46,193 bases of DNA from NCBI GenBank assembly GCA_021805685.1, contig JAJZET010000105.1:1-46193 (forward strand), written 5' to 3'. The notes beneath the pieces are model-generated. The model ran no database searches. It saw only the letters and a list, made by a program, of their open reading frames with translations, and was not told the origin of the DNA. This DNA is from Pseudomonadota bacterium (GTDB lineage: Bacteria > Pseudomonadota > Gammaproteobacteria > Xanthomonadales > Rhodanobacteraceae). Positions 9,671 through 16,358 of the stretch are shown here, piece by piece (position 1 is the first letter of the stretch; every line of letters begins with the position of its first letter). Both the position numbers and the translations under genes were made by a program.

Positions 9671-9973
9671 GTGTATATCACCGACGCCACCCACTTCCTG
9701 GACGAGACCGGCGCGATAGGCCCGCAAAGCGGCCCAGGCCGCAAGATGGCTGACTTCCTTGGAACCGTCATTGTCGCGGCCACGTTGTCGGGCACCTCCG
9801 CGACAACGCCCCTCTGTTTCAAGTGCTCCGGCTCCGTGACTGCTCACGCACCCGCGGGCGAGGTCATCGAATGGCAGTGCTCGGGCTGCGGGGAGTCCGG
9901 GCGGATCACGAACTGGGCGGGAACGCTGTGGGACATGAAGGCTTCTCGAAACCAGCCGGTCGTGAGCCACTGA
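9671..9973 (+). CDS. Small zinc-ribbon protein of unknown function
   Basis: The 100-residue protein starts with GTG at 9671 (VYITDATHFLDETGAIGPQ), with GAGG 5 bases before it, overlapping the end of the upstream gene's stop region. Two Cys pairs, CFKCSG (about 50) and CSGCGESG (about 71), form a likely zinc ribbon, followed by NWAGTLWDM. It is the downstream partner of the frameshifted gene and part of the inserted cassette. The upstream gene is broken, so the pair may no longer work together. No enzymatic motif is visible. Confidence 0.75.
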   Translation: MYITDATHFLDETGAIGPQSGPGRKMADFLGTVIVAATLSGTSATTPLCFKCSGSVTAHAPAGEVIEWQCSGCGESGRITNWAGTLWDMKASRNQPVVSH

Positions 9974-10048
9974 TACACCGCGCGGAGCGACCTCGGGCCG
10001 GCCTGGTTGGTCAATCGCCAAGCTTTTCATTGCTTGAACAGCCTGCCA

Positions 10049-10080
10049 AATAGCGCTATTTTGTGACTCGATAGCGCTAT
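10049..10080. promoter_or_regulatory. Twin palindromic operator of the RelE/ParE-type toxin-antitoxin pair
   Basis: AATAGCGCTATT (10049-10060) and ATAGCGCTAT (10071-10080) are perfect palindromes whose centres are 21 bases apart, two helical turns. They end 14 bases before the antitoxin ATG. This layout is typical of cooperative autorepression by an antitoxin dimer pair; binding is inferred. Confidence 0.7.
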
Positions 10081-10094
10081 TGAGGGCACATGAA

Positions 10095-10571
10095 ATGCCG
10101 CAGCCAATCAAGCCCGAATCGTTCCGCGAGTTGGTCACGTCCGGCGCGGTGAAGTCCGCCACGATCTTAGGCCAGAAGGGCGGCTATGCCCTATTGGCCA
10201 GCATCGGGATGCAACAGCGACCGCTAGGCACCCGTACCGGCGCGGTGCGGATGTTCAGCACCGCCGACACCGCGCTCAAGTTGCTGCGCGAGCTGGGCGT
10301 GTACCACGTGAATGTCGATGTGACGCACTACGAGGCCGGGAGCTTGCGACCGCCGCGGCCGGATACGGCGCAGAAGAACCGCGCCGCGAACGCGGCGCTA
10401 GAGCACGACAAGTGGTTCCGCGCCCAGGTACGCGAGGTGAGGGATGGCCTCAAGGATGGCACGGTGGATCTGGTCGACAGCGAAACGATGTGGGGCCGCC
10501 TGCGGGCGCGAGCACGCGAGCTTGATGCGGGCCAAGCCAGGCCCACCAGCAAGCCGCGCCGGAAGGCGTAG
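10095..10571 (+). CDS. Antitoxin of a RelE/ParE-type toxin-antitoxin pair
   Basis: The 158-residue protein lies directly before a ParE/RelE-like toxin gene, with 4 bases between stop and toxin start, and behind twin palindromes, so it is the likely antitoxin and autorepressor. I prefer ATG 10095 (MPQPIKPESFREL), 9 bases after GAGG, over the in-frame TTG at 10080, which lies inside the operator. The N-terminal part (SGAVKSATILGQKGGYALLAS...) should carry the DNA-binding function. The C-terminal part (KWFRAQVREVRDGLKDG) resembles helices that wrap ParE toxins. It is longer than standard ParD (about 80), so the family differs from classical ParD. Confidence 0.75.
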   Translation: MPQPIKPESFRELVTSGAVKSATILGQKGGYALLASIGMQQRPLGTRTGAVRMFSTADTALKLLRELGVYHVNVDVTHYEAGSLRPPRPDTAQKNRAANAALEHDKWFRAQVREVRDGLKDGTVDLVDSETMWGRLRARARELDAGQARPTSKPRRKA

Positions 10572-10575
10572 GCGC

Positions 10576-10866
10576 GTGGGAATCGCGTACAGCGGGAAAG
10601 CCGAATCCGACCTGTTGGACATTCTCGAATACGGTCACACGGCGTGGCCAGGCACCGCCGATGACTTCATGTTGCAGCTGCAACAGCGTATCGAGTCCAC
10701 GCTGGCCAGCCATCCCAATGCCGGCCGTAAGGGCCGTGAAAAAGGCACGCGTGAGTGGGTGCTGACGGGCACGCCCTATATCGTCGTGTACGTCCATAGC
10801 TCGGCGGGCGACATCGAGGTGTGGCGCGTGCTGCATGGTGCGCAGCAGTGGCCGCCAGATCCCTAG
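10576..10866 (+). CDS. RelE/ParE-family toxin
   Basis: The 96-residue protein starts at GTG 10576 (VGIAYSGKAESDLLDILEY), 4 bases after the antitoxin stop. The fold markers of ParE toxins are present: an N-terminal strand plus SGKAESDLLDI helix, paired helices (LQQRIESTLASHPNAGRKG), and the final strands TPYIVVYVHSSAGDIEVWRVLHGAQQWP. ParE proteins poison gyrase, RelE proteins cleave mRNA; the sequence does not decide which. The stop at 10864-10866 is only 3 bases before the right 47-bp inverted repeat. Both genes appear intact, so the cassette may be kept by addiction. Confidence 0.87.
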   Translation: MGIAYSGKAESDLLDILEYGHTAWPGTADDFMLQLQQRIESTLASHPNAGRKGREKGTREWVLTGTPYIVVYVHSSAGDIEVWRVLHGAQQWPPDP

Positions 10867-10869
10867 CGA

Positions 10870-10916
10870 CGTCCAGGCTGGCGTCCGTGTCCAGTCAGTC
10901 TGGCGCTGCTGTCCAG
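10870..10916 (-). repeat. Right 47-bp inverted repeat of the cassette
   Basis: Reverse complement matches 8920-8966 with one mismatch. GTCCAG motifs lie at 10871, 10889 and 10911 (spacing 18 and 22, mirroring the left end), and a degenerate GTTCAG at 10935. Confidence 0.85.
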
Positions 10917-10932
10917 TTGCTTGGTTTTTTGC

Positions 10933-11280
10933 ATGTTCAGGCGGCCATTCGATATGCCGATTGGCCCTTTCAACGCCGTCGAAGGGAATGGTGTCCACCG
11001 GCATGACGTTCTTGTACAGCAGCCTGTGCGTACTGCCCCGCATCGCGGTGAATTCGCCGGTCTCGATGAGGCTCGCTCGTACGCTCTCGAATACCAGCCA
11101 GTTCTGCGTCGCCAGCGCGAAGTCGATGTCGGCCGTAGCGCGGGCGATCGCGATGCCGTGCGCATACGTCAACAAGATGTCCCTCGCTGTCGCCCCGACG
11201 AGGAGGATGTGCGTGTCACCTATCTGTCCCTGGACGGATCGCACGACGTCCGCTAGCGGCCCCCAGGCGGTGATCGTTAC
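10933..11280 (-). pseudogene. N-terminal catalytic part of the AbiEii-like nucleotidyltransferase toxin (split gene)
   Basis: The reverse frame reads ITAWGPLADVVRSVQGQ, then the nucleotidyltransferase core LVGATARDILL and the metal-binding ADIDFAL (DxD), and ends IEWPPEH where the cassette begins. The remaining protein is at 8399-8881. The gene directly follows the AbiEi-like antitoxin gene. No ATG, GTG or TTG exists before the conserved ITAWGPL segment. GTA stands at 11278-11280, overlapping the antitoxin stop, where a GTG in a GTGA overlap would be expected; the first usable codon is GTG 11242-11244. Reading through the repeat would give a 264-residue chimera of no clear use. Confidence 0.8.
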
Positions 11281-12302
11281 TTAAGTCGATCAAGGACAGG
11301 CCCGTGGAGTAGTGTCGCGGCCTCTAGACATCGCGCATCACCAATCGCCAAAAGGTCCGCATACACGAGGAGTGTGGGCACGAGGCCCGGCTGGTCATCC
11401 GTGAATGCCCAGAATCGACGAAGCACCTCGACATTACCTGCCGCATCTGGCCGCAGTCGCCGCTCTAAGAGTAGACGCGGCTCGATACGATGGCCGTAGA
11501 ACGTCGCGGTACCGGGCCTCAGGTGCTGCGTGAGCTGGGCGGCCGCAGGCTCCCCACCCAAAGCCAAGTCGTAGCGCAGCGCGTTATCCCCAGTGGCCCA
11601 CTCCAGTGTCTCAGCTCGGTAACGACCAAGCACCATTTTTGGCCTCAGTGTGCGCGCATATCCCTCTGCCCACTGCGCAAGGAGGGTCTGGACATTGACC
11701 AAACGACGGCCATGGCGCGGGACGGTTGCCAAGAACCCCAAGCGCGGCAGCTCGGCCATGACCCAGCCGACCGTGCCATGAGCGACACCTGCCAACTTCG
11801 CGATGTCTCGATAAGGAAGCGCGGCGCGCTCCGGTGCGCACAGCAGAGCAAACAGCACCTGCAGCCCCGTGGCTGTGAAAGCGCGACCTGTGCCTGTTGC
11901 CGTCTCAGGTGCGACACGCCGGCGCTCACCTTTTACCCAGACCATAAAGTCTGGCGTCTCCAGGTAAGCGTTACCCGCCGCATCCAGGAAGTGCACGTGC
12001 CGGTTGCGTAGTTCGTCGGCGAGGTTCGGGGTTACGTAATCCGTCACCAGCATCTTGTTCCGCCCCAGATGGCGAAGCTGATGGACGACAGCACCCAGCG
12101 TCCCAGGGCGAAGTCCCTGCTTGGTCTCCACCTCGTACCGCGCTTTGTGCTCGCCGAACCGAATTTCCATGACGGCGTCGACATGCCGCCCTCCCTCGGC
12201 AGCCTCAGCGTTGACTAGGCGCAGCTCCAGACCATGCCTTTCCGCTGCCTGCATCGCTGCAAGAAGGATGGGGCCTCCGGGTTGGCGGGCAATCTTGTCC
12301 AT
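11277..12302 (-). CDS. AbiEi-like type IV antitoxin / transcriptional regulator
   Basis: The 341-residue protein resembles the AbiEi-type antitoxins found before nucleotidyltransferase toxins. An N-terminal region (VMEIRFGEHKARYEVETKQ) looks like a restriction-nuclease-like fold. A winged helix-turn-helix is at about 165-205 (LPYRDIAKLAGVAHGTVGWVMAEL), and a C-terminal domain follows. In AbiE systems this protein opposes the toxin indirectly and represses its own operon. An array of palindromes sits immediately upstream of the start at 12302. The partner toxin gene is split, leaving this an orphan antitoxin. The ATG is supported by family start; the Shine-Dalgarno match is weak. Confidence 0.82.
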   Translation of the reverse strand: MDKIARQPGGPILLAAMQAAERHGLELRLVNAEAAEGGRHVDAVMEIRFGEHKARYEVETKQGLRPGTLGAVVHQLRHLGRNKMLVTDYVTPNLADELRNRHVHFLDAAGNAYLETPDFMVWVKGERRRVAPETATGTGRAFTATGLQVLFALLCAPERAALPYRDIAKLAGVAHGTVGWVMAELPRLGFLATVPRHGRRLVNVQTLLAQWAEGYARTLRPKMVLGRYRAETLEWATGDNALRYDLALGGEPAAAQLTQHLRPGTATFYGHRIEPRLLLERRLRPDAAGNVEVLRRFWAFTDDQPGLVPTLLVYADLLAIGDARCLEAATLLHGPVLDRLK

Positions 12303-12312
12303 TTACATGGAT

Positions 12313-12404
12313 TGTCCACGAAGCGTGGACAGAGGTCTATATTGGACAACATGTCCACCAAAACATTCTGTCCACGCTCCGTGGACAAGCCACATCATTG
12401 GACA
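12313..12404 (-). promoter_or_regulatory. Operator array upstream of the AbiEi-like gene
   Basis: Seven TGTCCA/TGGACA half-sites lie in 92 bases. TGTCCACG-n3-CGTGGACA occurs at 12313-12331 and 12369-12387, TGGACA-n3-TGTCCA at 12343-12357, and a single TGGACA at 12399-12404. Half-sites of each orientation recur at intervals of 17 and 39 bases, giving a 56-base period. TATAGA on the reverse strand at about 12335-12340 could be the -10 element inside the array. This is what an autorepressed AbiE promoter would look like. Confidence 0.75.
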
Positions 12405-12823
12405 TCGCGCCTTGGGGCTGAACTGCCGAACGAACGCCTGAAATGTGTGGCGGGCATTTCCCCAAGGTAGGGGTAGGAGGCCTTGCCTAGAGATCCCAGG
12501 TGTTTCCGGGAGTGGCGGACCGACCCACATCGCCGTCACCGAGGGTGACCAGGTGCAAGAGGTTCCTGACGCGAGCTGATCCGTGTTCCACTCGGCTTGC
12601 TTGACAGCATCGGGCCGGGATTTGGCCAATATCCAAGAACGCGCCTGTAGCACGTCGCGGCGCACCACCAAACGCCCACTTCGGGTCGATCCCTGGTCTT
12701 GCTGCCTTGACGCGGCAGCACCCGGCCATGGTCGGCCGGTAGACATCCACCGAAGCGGATCGTGAAGGGGGATCGGATTGAACGATCGTACAGGCGCGAT
12801 CCAGCATCGCGCGCTAGCATGGA
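12405..12823. other. Interval without a supported gene
   Basis: No gene is supported in these bases. Both strands keep fairly long open frames of up to about 100 codons, with Arg-, Ala- and Cys-rich products typical of GC-rich noncoding DNA, and none has a convincing start. The stretch may be the boundary scar of the AbiE locus. Confidence 0.4.
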
Positions 12824-12847
12824 GGCCGGACGGTTTGCCGTCCGGCC
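12824..12847 (+). terminator. 10-bp hairpin followed by pyrimidine-rich tract
   Basis: GGCCGGACGG (12824-12833) pairs perfectly with 12838-12847 around a TTTG loop, followed by CCTTTCCTTCC. It lies 28 bases before the DUF4156 gene start, so it is either a terminator for upstream transcription or a leader hairpin of that gene. Confidence 0.55.
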
Positions 12848-12875
12848 CCTTTCCTTCCGACATCGGAGCCGCCCC

Positions 12876-13277
12876 ATGCGCAAGACCGTGTTGCTGATCG
12901 TTCCCACCCTGCTGCTCGGCGCCTGCACCTGGGGTATCAATCCCACGCCGGCCTCGCGGAACGTACGCACGGCATGGAACGGCGACGTCTCCGGCTGCCG
13001 CGATCTGGGCAAGATCACGGTCTCGGTGATGGACCACGTCGGCCCGGTGGACCGCAACGACATCAAGGTGCGCGACGAACTGCAGGTGATGGCACGCAAC
13101 GAAGCGGCCACCATGAACGCCGACACCATCAAGCCCTTGGCCGATCCCAGCGACGGCTCGCAGCCTTGGGGTGCCTACCAGTGCGGCACGCGCCCGATTC
13201 CCTCCGCCACGCCGGCGGGCCAGGCGCAACCTGCCAACGGCAGTGGCGTGCAGACCTTCCCGGTCAAGGGCGACTGA
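12876..13277 (+). CDS. DUF4156-family lipoprotein
   Basis: The 133-residue protein has a lipoprotein signal: MRKTVLLIVPTLLLGAC with the acylated Cys at position 17. The mature part has the DUF4156 pattern (two paired cysteines, ...GCRDLG... and ...YQCGTRP, and NEAATMNADTI). Such proteins are anchored in the outer or inner membrane facing the periplasm; their function is unknown. CGGAG precedes the ATG by 8 bases; the frame is open further upstream but without signal-peptide logic. A hairpin follows the stop, so it is probably monocistronic. Confidence 0.88.
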   Translation: MRKTVLLIVPTLLLGACTWGINPTPASRNVRTAWNGDVSGCRDLGKITVSVMDHVGPVDRNDIKVRDELQVMARNEAATMNADTIKPLADPSDGSQPWGAYQCGTRPIPSATPAGQAQPANGSGVQTFPVKGD

Positions 13278-13302
13278 GCGGGTGCTCTCCGCGGCGGGAA
13301 GG

Positions 13303-13330
13303 ACGAAGGGTGCCGATGGGCGCCCTTCGT
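13303..13330 (+). terminator. Hairpin after the DUF4156 gene
   Basis: ACGAAGGGTGCC (13303-13314) pairs with 13319-13330 (one G-U pair) around a GATG loop, 25 bases after the stop. No T-run follows. The remaining intergenic bases to 13653 show no gene. Confidence 0.55.
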
Positions 13331-13653
13331 GGTCTTGAGGAGTGCGGCCATGGGGGATAGCCCCGTTTGATTCTCACGATCAAGGGGGGTCGCGGGGAGC
13401 AGACTCCGGACTCGTCTGCGGCACGGGTCTACGCATCGACGCATCACGGACACCCGGTGTGCCGTTGGTCCGCCAGGCGCGGCTGCGGGTAAACCTGACG
13501 GATCGCTTCTGTCACTGCGGCAGTAAGGGCAACGGCGCCGCCAGATCGCGACCTTGACGGCGCGCCGCCATAGACTCGCGGCGGATGGCTGGCCGCGGTT
13601 TGCAGTGGCGTATCCGACCGCTTTCGCCGGCGTTCTTTGCGTATCCTGATGGC

Positions 13654-15051
13654 ATGAACAAGCTGATCAACGCGCCGCGCCGAATCGCCCGCCGCCTCGT
13701 CTCGCCGCTACGCCCGCCGCCGCGGGCCAGCCTGGCGACGTTGCCGGCCTTTGCCGTACCGACCGACGCCATCGAAGCGCTGCACGGCCCGCAAGCGCTG
13801 CATCACGCGCTGCTGGCCGAGATCGCACAGGCCACGCGGCGCATCGTGATCGTCGCGCTCTACCTGCAGGACGACGAGGCGGGGCGCGAGGTGATGGATG
13901 CGCTCTACGCAGCGCATGCGCGACAGCCTGGGCTACAGATCGACGTCTTCGTGGACTGGCACCGCGCACAGCGCGGCCTGATCGGTAAGCAGAAGAGCCC
14001 GGGCAACGCGGCGATGTATCGCGACCAGGCGCAGCGCCTGGGTGCGGGCGTGCGCGTCTGGGGCGTGCCGGTCCAGAACCGCGAACTGTTGGGCGTGCTG
14101 CACCTCAAGGGCTTCGTGTTCGACGACACCGTGCTGTACAGCGGCGCCAGCCTCAACGATGTCTACCTGGGCAAGCACGGGCGCTACCGGCTGGACCGCT
14201 GCCATCGCATCCACGACGCCGCACTGGCCGAGAGCATGGCGGCTTTCGCGCAGCGGCACTTCCGCGACAGCGAAGCGGTACGCCGGCTGGATCTGCCGGA
14301 CCTGCCGTCGACGCGCTCCTTGCTCCCTGCCATCCGGGCGTTCCGCCAGCAGTTGCAGCAGGCCGCCTACGACGTTCCAAGGGCGGCTTTGCCGGAGGGC
14401 GCCGTGGCCGTGACGCCGCTGAAAGGTTTCGGCCGCACCGACAATGCACTCAACGACGCCATGCTTGCCCTGCTGCGCGGCGCGCAGCAACGCATCGTGC
14501 TGCTCACGCCGTATTTCAACCTGCCGGGGCCGGTGCGCGCGGCGCTGGGCCAGGCGCTGCGTCGCGGCTGCCGCGTCGAGATCATGGTGGGCGACAAGAC
14601 CGCTAACGATTTCTACATCCCGCCGACGCAGCCCTTCCGAACCATCGGCCTGCTGCCCTACCTCTACGAGAACAACCTGCGCCGCTTTGCGCGCGCGCAT
14701 GCCCGGCAGATCGCCAGTGGCCAGCTGGTCCTGTGGCTGTGGCGCGACGGCGACAACAGCTACCACCTGAAGGGCTTGTTCGCGGACGACGACGGCGCCC
14801 TGCTCACCGGCCACAACCTCAATCCGCGTGCCTGGGCGCTGGATCTGGAAAACGGCCTGTTGCTGCGCGATCCCTCGCACCGCCTGCACGCGATGCACGA
14901 GGCGGAGTGGGCGGCGCTGCGCGTGCATGCCACGCGCGTGGCCAGCCATCACGCGCTGCAGAGTCCACGGAGTTACCCGCCGGAAGTACGGCGCCTGCTG
15001 CGGCGCCTGAGCCGGGTGCGGCTGGACCGGCTGGTGAACCGCCTGCTCTGA
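13654..15051 (+). CDS. pssA: CDP-diacylglycerol-serine O-phosphatidyltransferase (PLD superfamily)
   Basis: The 465-residue protein makes phosphatidylserine from CDP-diacylglycerol and serine, the precursor of phosphatidylethanolamine. It belongs to the Gram-negative phospholipase D type. The two HxKxxxxD active-site motifs are present: HLKGFVFDD at 150-158 and YHLKGLFADD near 370, each followed by a small-residue/Asn segment (YSGASLND, LTGHNLNP). The length is close to the E. coli enzyme (451). I start at ATG 13654 (MNKLINAPRR); the frame is open upstream without a good start. It converges on the acyltransferase gene with 7 bases between. Confidence 0.93.
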   Translation: MNKLINAPRRIARRLVSPLRPPPRASLATLPAFAVPTDAIEALHGPQALHHALLAEIAQATRRIVIVALYLQDDEAGREVMDALYAAHARQPGLQIDVFVDWHRAQRGLIGKQKSPGNAAMYRDQAQRLGAGVRVWGVPVQNRELLGVLHLKGFVFDDTVLYSGASLNDVYLGKHGRYRLDRCHRIHDAALAESMAAFAQRHFRDSEAVRRLDLPDLPSTRSLLPAIRAFRQQLQQAAYDVPRAALPEGAVAVTPLKGFGRTDNALNDAMLALLRGAQQRIVLLTPYFNLPGPVRAALGQALRRGCRVEIMVGDKTANDFYIPPTQPFRTIGLLPYLYENNLRRFARAHARQIASGQLVLWLWRDGDNSYHLKGLFADDDGALLTGHNLNPRAWALDLENGLLLRDPSHRLHAMHEAEWAALRVHATRVASHHALQSPRSYPPEVRRLLRRLSRVRLDRLVNRLL

Positions 15052-15058
15052 GGGCCGG

Positions 15059-15985
15059 CTAGGTCGATCCGGAACTGTCCTGCGCCGGCCGCCAGAAGTC
15101 GTGGAAGTTGAACCAGTTGTACGGCGCCTCTCGCACGTAATGTTCCAGCCGCGCCGCGTAGCGCGCGAGCAACGCGTCCAGTGTGGCGACGCGCCGGTCA
15201 CGCGGGATCGTCACGCAGTCGGCGAAGGGTTCGAACACCAGCCGGTAGCGATTGCCGCCGCGATAGAGGCCGAAGCACAGCAGCACCGGCACCTGCAACG
15301 CTGCGGCGAGCAGCCACGGTCCCACCGGCAACAGGGCGGGCGCACCGAGGAAATCCACGGCACGCTGCGCCTCGAGCGGGCCCGCGCGATCGGCCAGCAG
15401 CGCCACCATCCCGCCCTGCGCGCAGGCTTCCGCGGCGGCCAGTACCACGGTGGCACCGCCGTGCGAGGCGTCGATCACCGCCCTGCCCACGTCCGGCGCC
15501 AGGGCCTCCAGCAGCTGCGTCATCGCAGGCGTCCTGCCCTTGTCCAGCACCACGCGCAACGGCACGTCGGGACAACGCGCGCCAAGCACGCGCAGCGCCT
15601 CGAAGCTGCCCTGGTGCGAACCGACGAGCAACACGCCGCGTCCCTCGCCCAGGCATCGTTCCAGTTCGGCCAGGCCCTCGACTTCGATGTGGAAGCCACG
15701 TTCGCCGCGTGCCAGCAGAAAGATCCGGTCCAGCGTGGTGGCGGCGTAGCCGTGGAACTGGCGCAGCATCGACCACACGCCGGGCGGATGCCCGAGCGCG
15801 CGGGCGAGGTATTGCCGCGAGGCCCGGCGCTCGGCGCCGCGGCGCAGGAAGAAATACAGCGTGATCGGATACAGCAGCAGCCGCGCGAAACGGCGGCCTC
15901 CGTGCAGAGCCAGCGCGCGGATCAGCCAGAGCGCGAAACGTCCGCCACCCTCGCGTTGCGCGCGCCAGTGGGTGGCGTCGCCCAT
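15059..15985 (-). CDS. LpxL/HtrB-like acyltransferase of xanthomonadin/aryl-polyene type
   Basis: The 308-residue protein belongs to the lysophospholipid/lipid A acyltransferase superfamily. The H(x4)E-type active site reads GSHQGSFEALR near residue 125, and LLADRAG near 190 fits the second conserved block. One hydrophobic segment near residue 35 suggests membrane association. It lies 13 bases behind an acyl carrier protein gene, and the pair is divergent from xanB2. Acyltransferases of this kind sit next to an ACP in xanthomonadin and aryl-polyene clusters, where they probably move the pigment acyl chain to a lipid acceptor. ATG 15985 is used instead of the TTG at 16027, which would overlap the ACP gene. 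Confidence 0.85.
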   Translation of the reverse strand: MGDATHWRAQREGGGRFALWLIRALALHGGRRFARLLLYPITLYFFLRRGAERRASRQYLARALGHPPGVWSMLRQFHGYAATTLDRIFLLARGERGFHIEVEGLAELERCLGEGRGVLLVGSHQGSFEALRVLGARCPDVPLRVVLDKGRTPAMTQLLEALAPDVGRAVIDASHGGATVVLAAAEACAQGGMVALLADRAGPLEAQRAVDFLGAPALLPVGPWLLAAALQVPVLLCFGLYRGGNRYRLVFEPFADCVTIPRDRRVATLDALLARYAARLEHYVREAPYNWFNFHDFWRPAQDSSGST

Positions 15986-15998
15986 GACGCGGCGGCCC

Positions 15999-16271
15999 TC
16001 AACCTTGGGCGCGGTGCGCTTCGACAAACGCGCTCAGTTCGCGCAGGCTGGCGAAGATGCGCTGGTTGTCGGGGTGGTCGGAACGCAGCTGGAAGCCGTA
16101 GCGCTTGGTCACCGCCAGGGCGATCTCCAGCGCATCGATGGAATCCAGCCCCAGCTCGCCGCCGAACAGAGGCTCATCCGGGTCGATCTTCGCGGGATCG
16201 ACCGCTTCGAGGTTCAGGCTTTCCACGATCAAGGTGGCCAGCTCGTGCTGGGCGGCGGTCAGTTCGGCCAT
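15999..16271 (-). CDS. Acyl carrier protein, xanthomonadin/aryl-polyene type
   Basis: The 90-residue protein is an acyl carrier protein with the phosphopantetheine attachment site at Ser44 in GLDSIDALEI. It would carry growing acyl chains as thioesters. It heads a two-gene operon with the LpxL-like acyltransferase and is divergent from xanB2, whose product 3-hydroxybenzoate primes xanthomonadin. The position corresponds to the carrier (XanC-like) of xanthomonadin loci. The family is not the housekeeping AcpP, which has a different start and is usually in the fab cluster. Confidence 0.88.
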   Translation of the reverse strand: MAELTAAQHELATLIVESLNLEAVDPAKIDPDEPLFGGELGLDSIDALEIALAVTKRYGFQLRSDHPDNQRIFASLRELSAFVEAHRAQG

Positions 16272-16358
16272 GGGGCGGAAACCCTGGAAACGTCGTCGAA
16301 TCAGTGAAATGCAGCCGTAAAGTGTAACATGGCGCTCTTGTCATTCCCGGTTGCAAGC

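Larger units (their letters stand above)
8882..10932. mobile_element. Transposase-less cassette of about 2.05 kb with long inverted repeats, inserted in the AbiEii toxin gene
   Basis: The interval separates the two halves of one nucleotidyltransferase gene, which shows directly that it was inserted. Near each end lies a 47-bp inverted repeat (8920-8966 and 10870-10916) with a single mismatch, each built from repeated CTGGAC motifs. Weaker similarity (CTGRACA...CAAAnACCAA) continues outward. The cargo is a frameshifted gene, a zinc-ribbon gene and a RelE/ParE-type toxin-antitoxin pair; no transposase or recombinase is encoded. A partial 3-base match (GTG/ATG) at the outer junctions is the only hint of target duplication. 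Exact ends are uncertain by about 15 bases. Confidence 0.75.

Noticed and set aside
8920-10916. Integron cassette (attC) explanation for the inverted repeats
   Set aside because: attC sites flank cassettes in direct orientation and each folds on itself; here the two 47-bp repeats face each other and carry tandem CTGGAC motifs.
12303-13229. 308-codon reverse-strand frame covering the gap and the DUF4156 gene
   Set aside because: The DUF4156 lipoprotein on the forward strand has a lipobox and ribosome-binding site; the reverse frame has neither and crosses the operator array.
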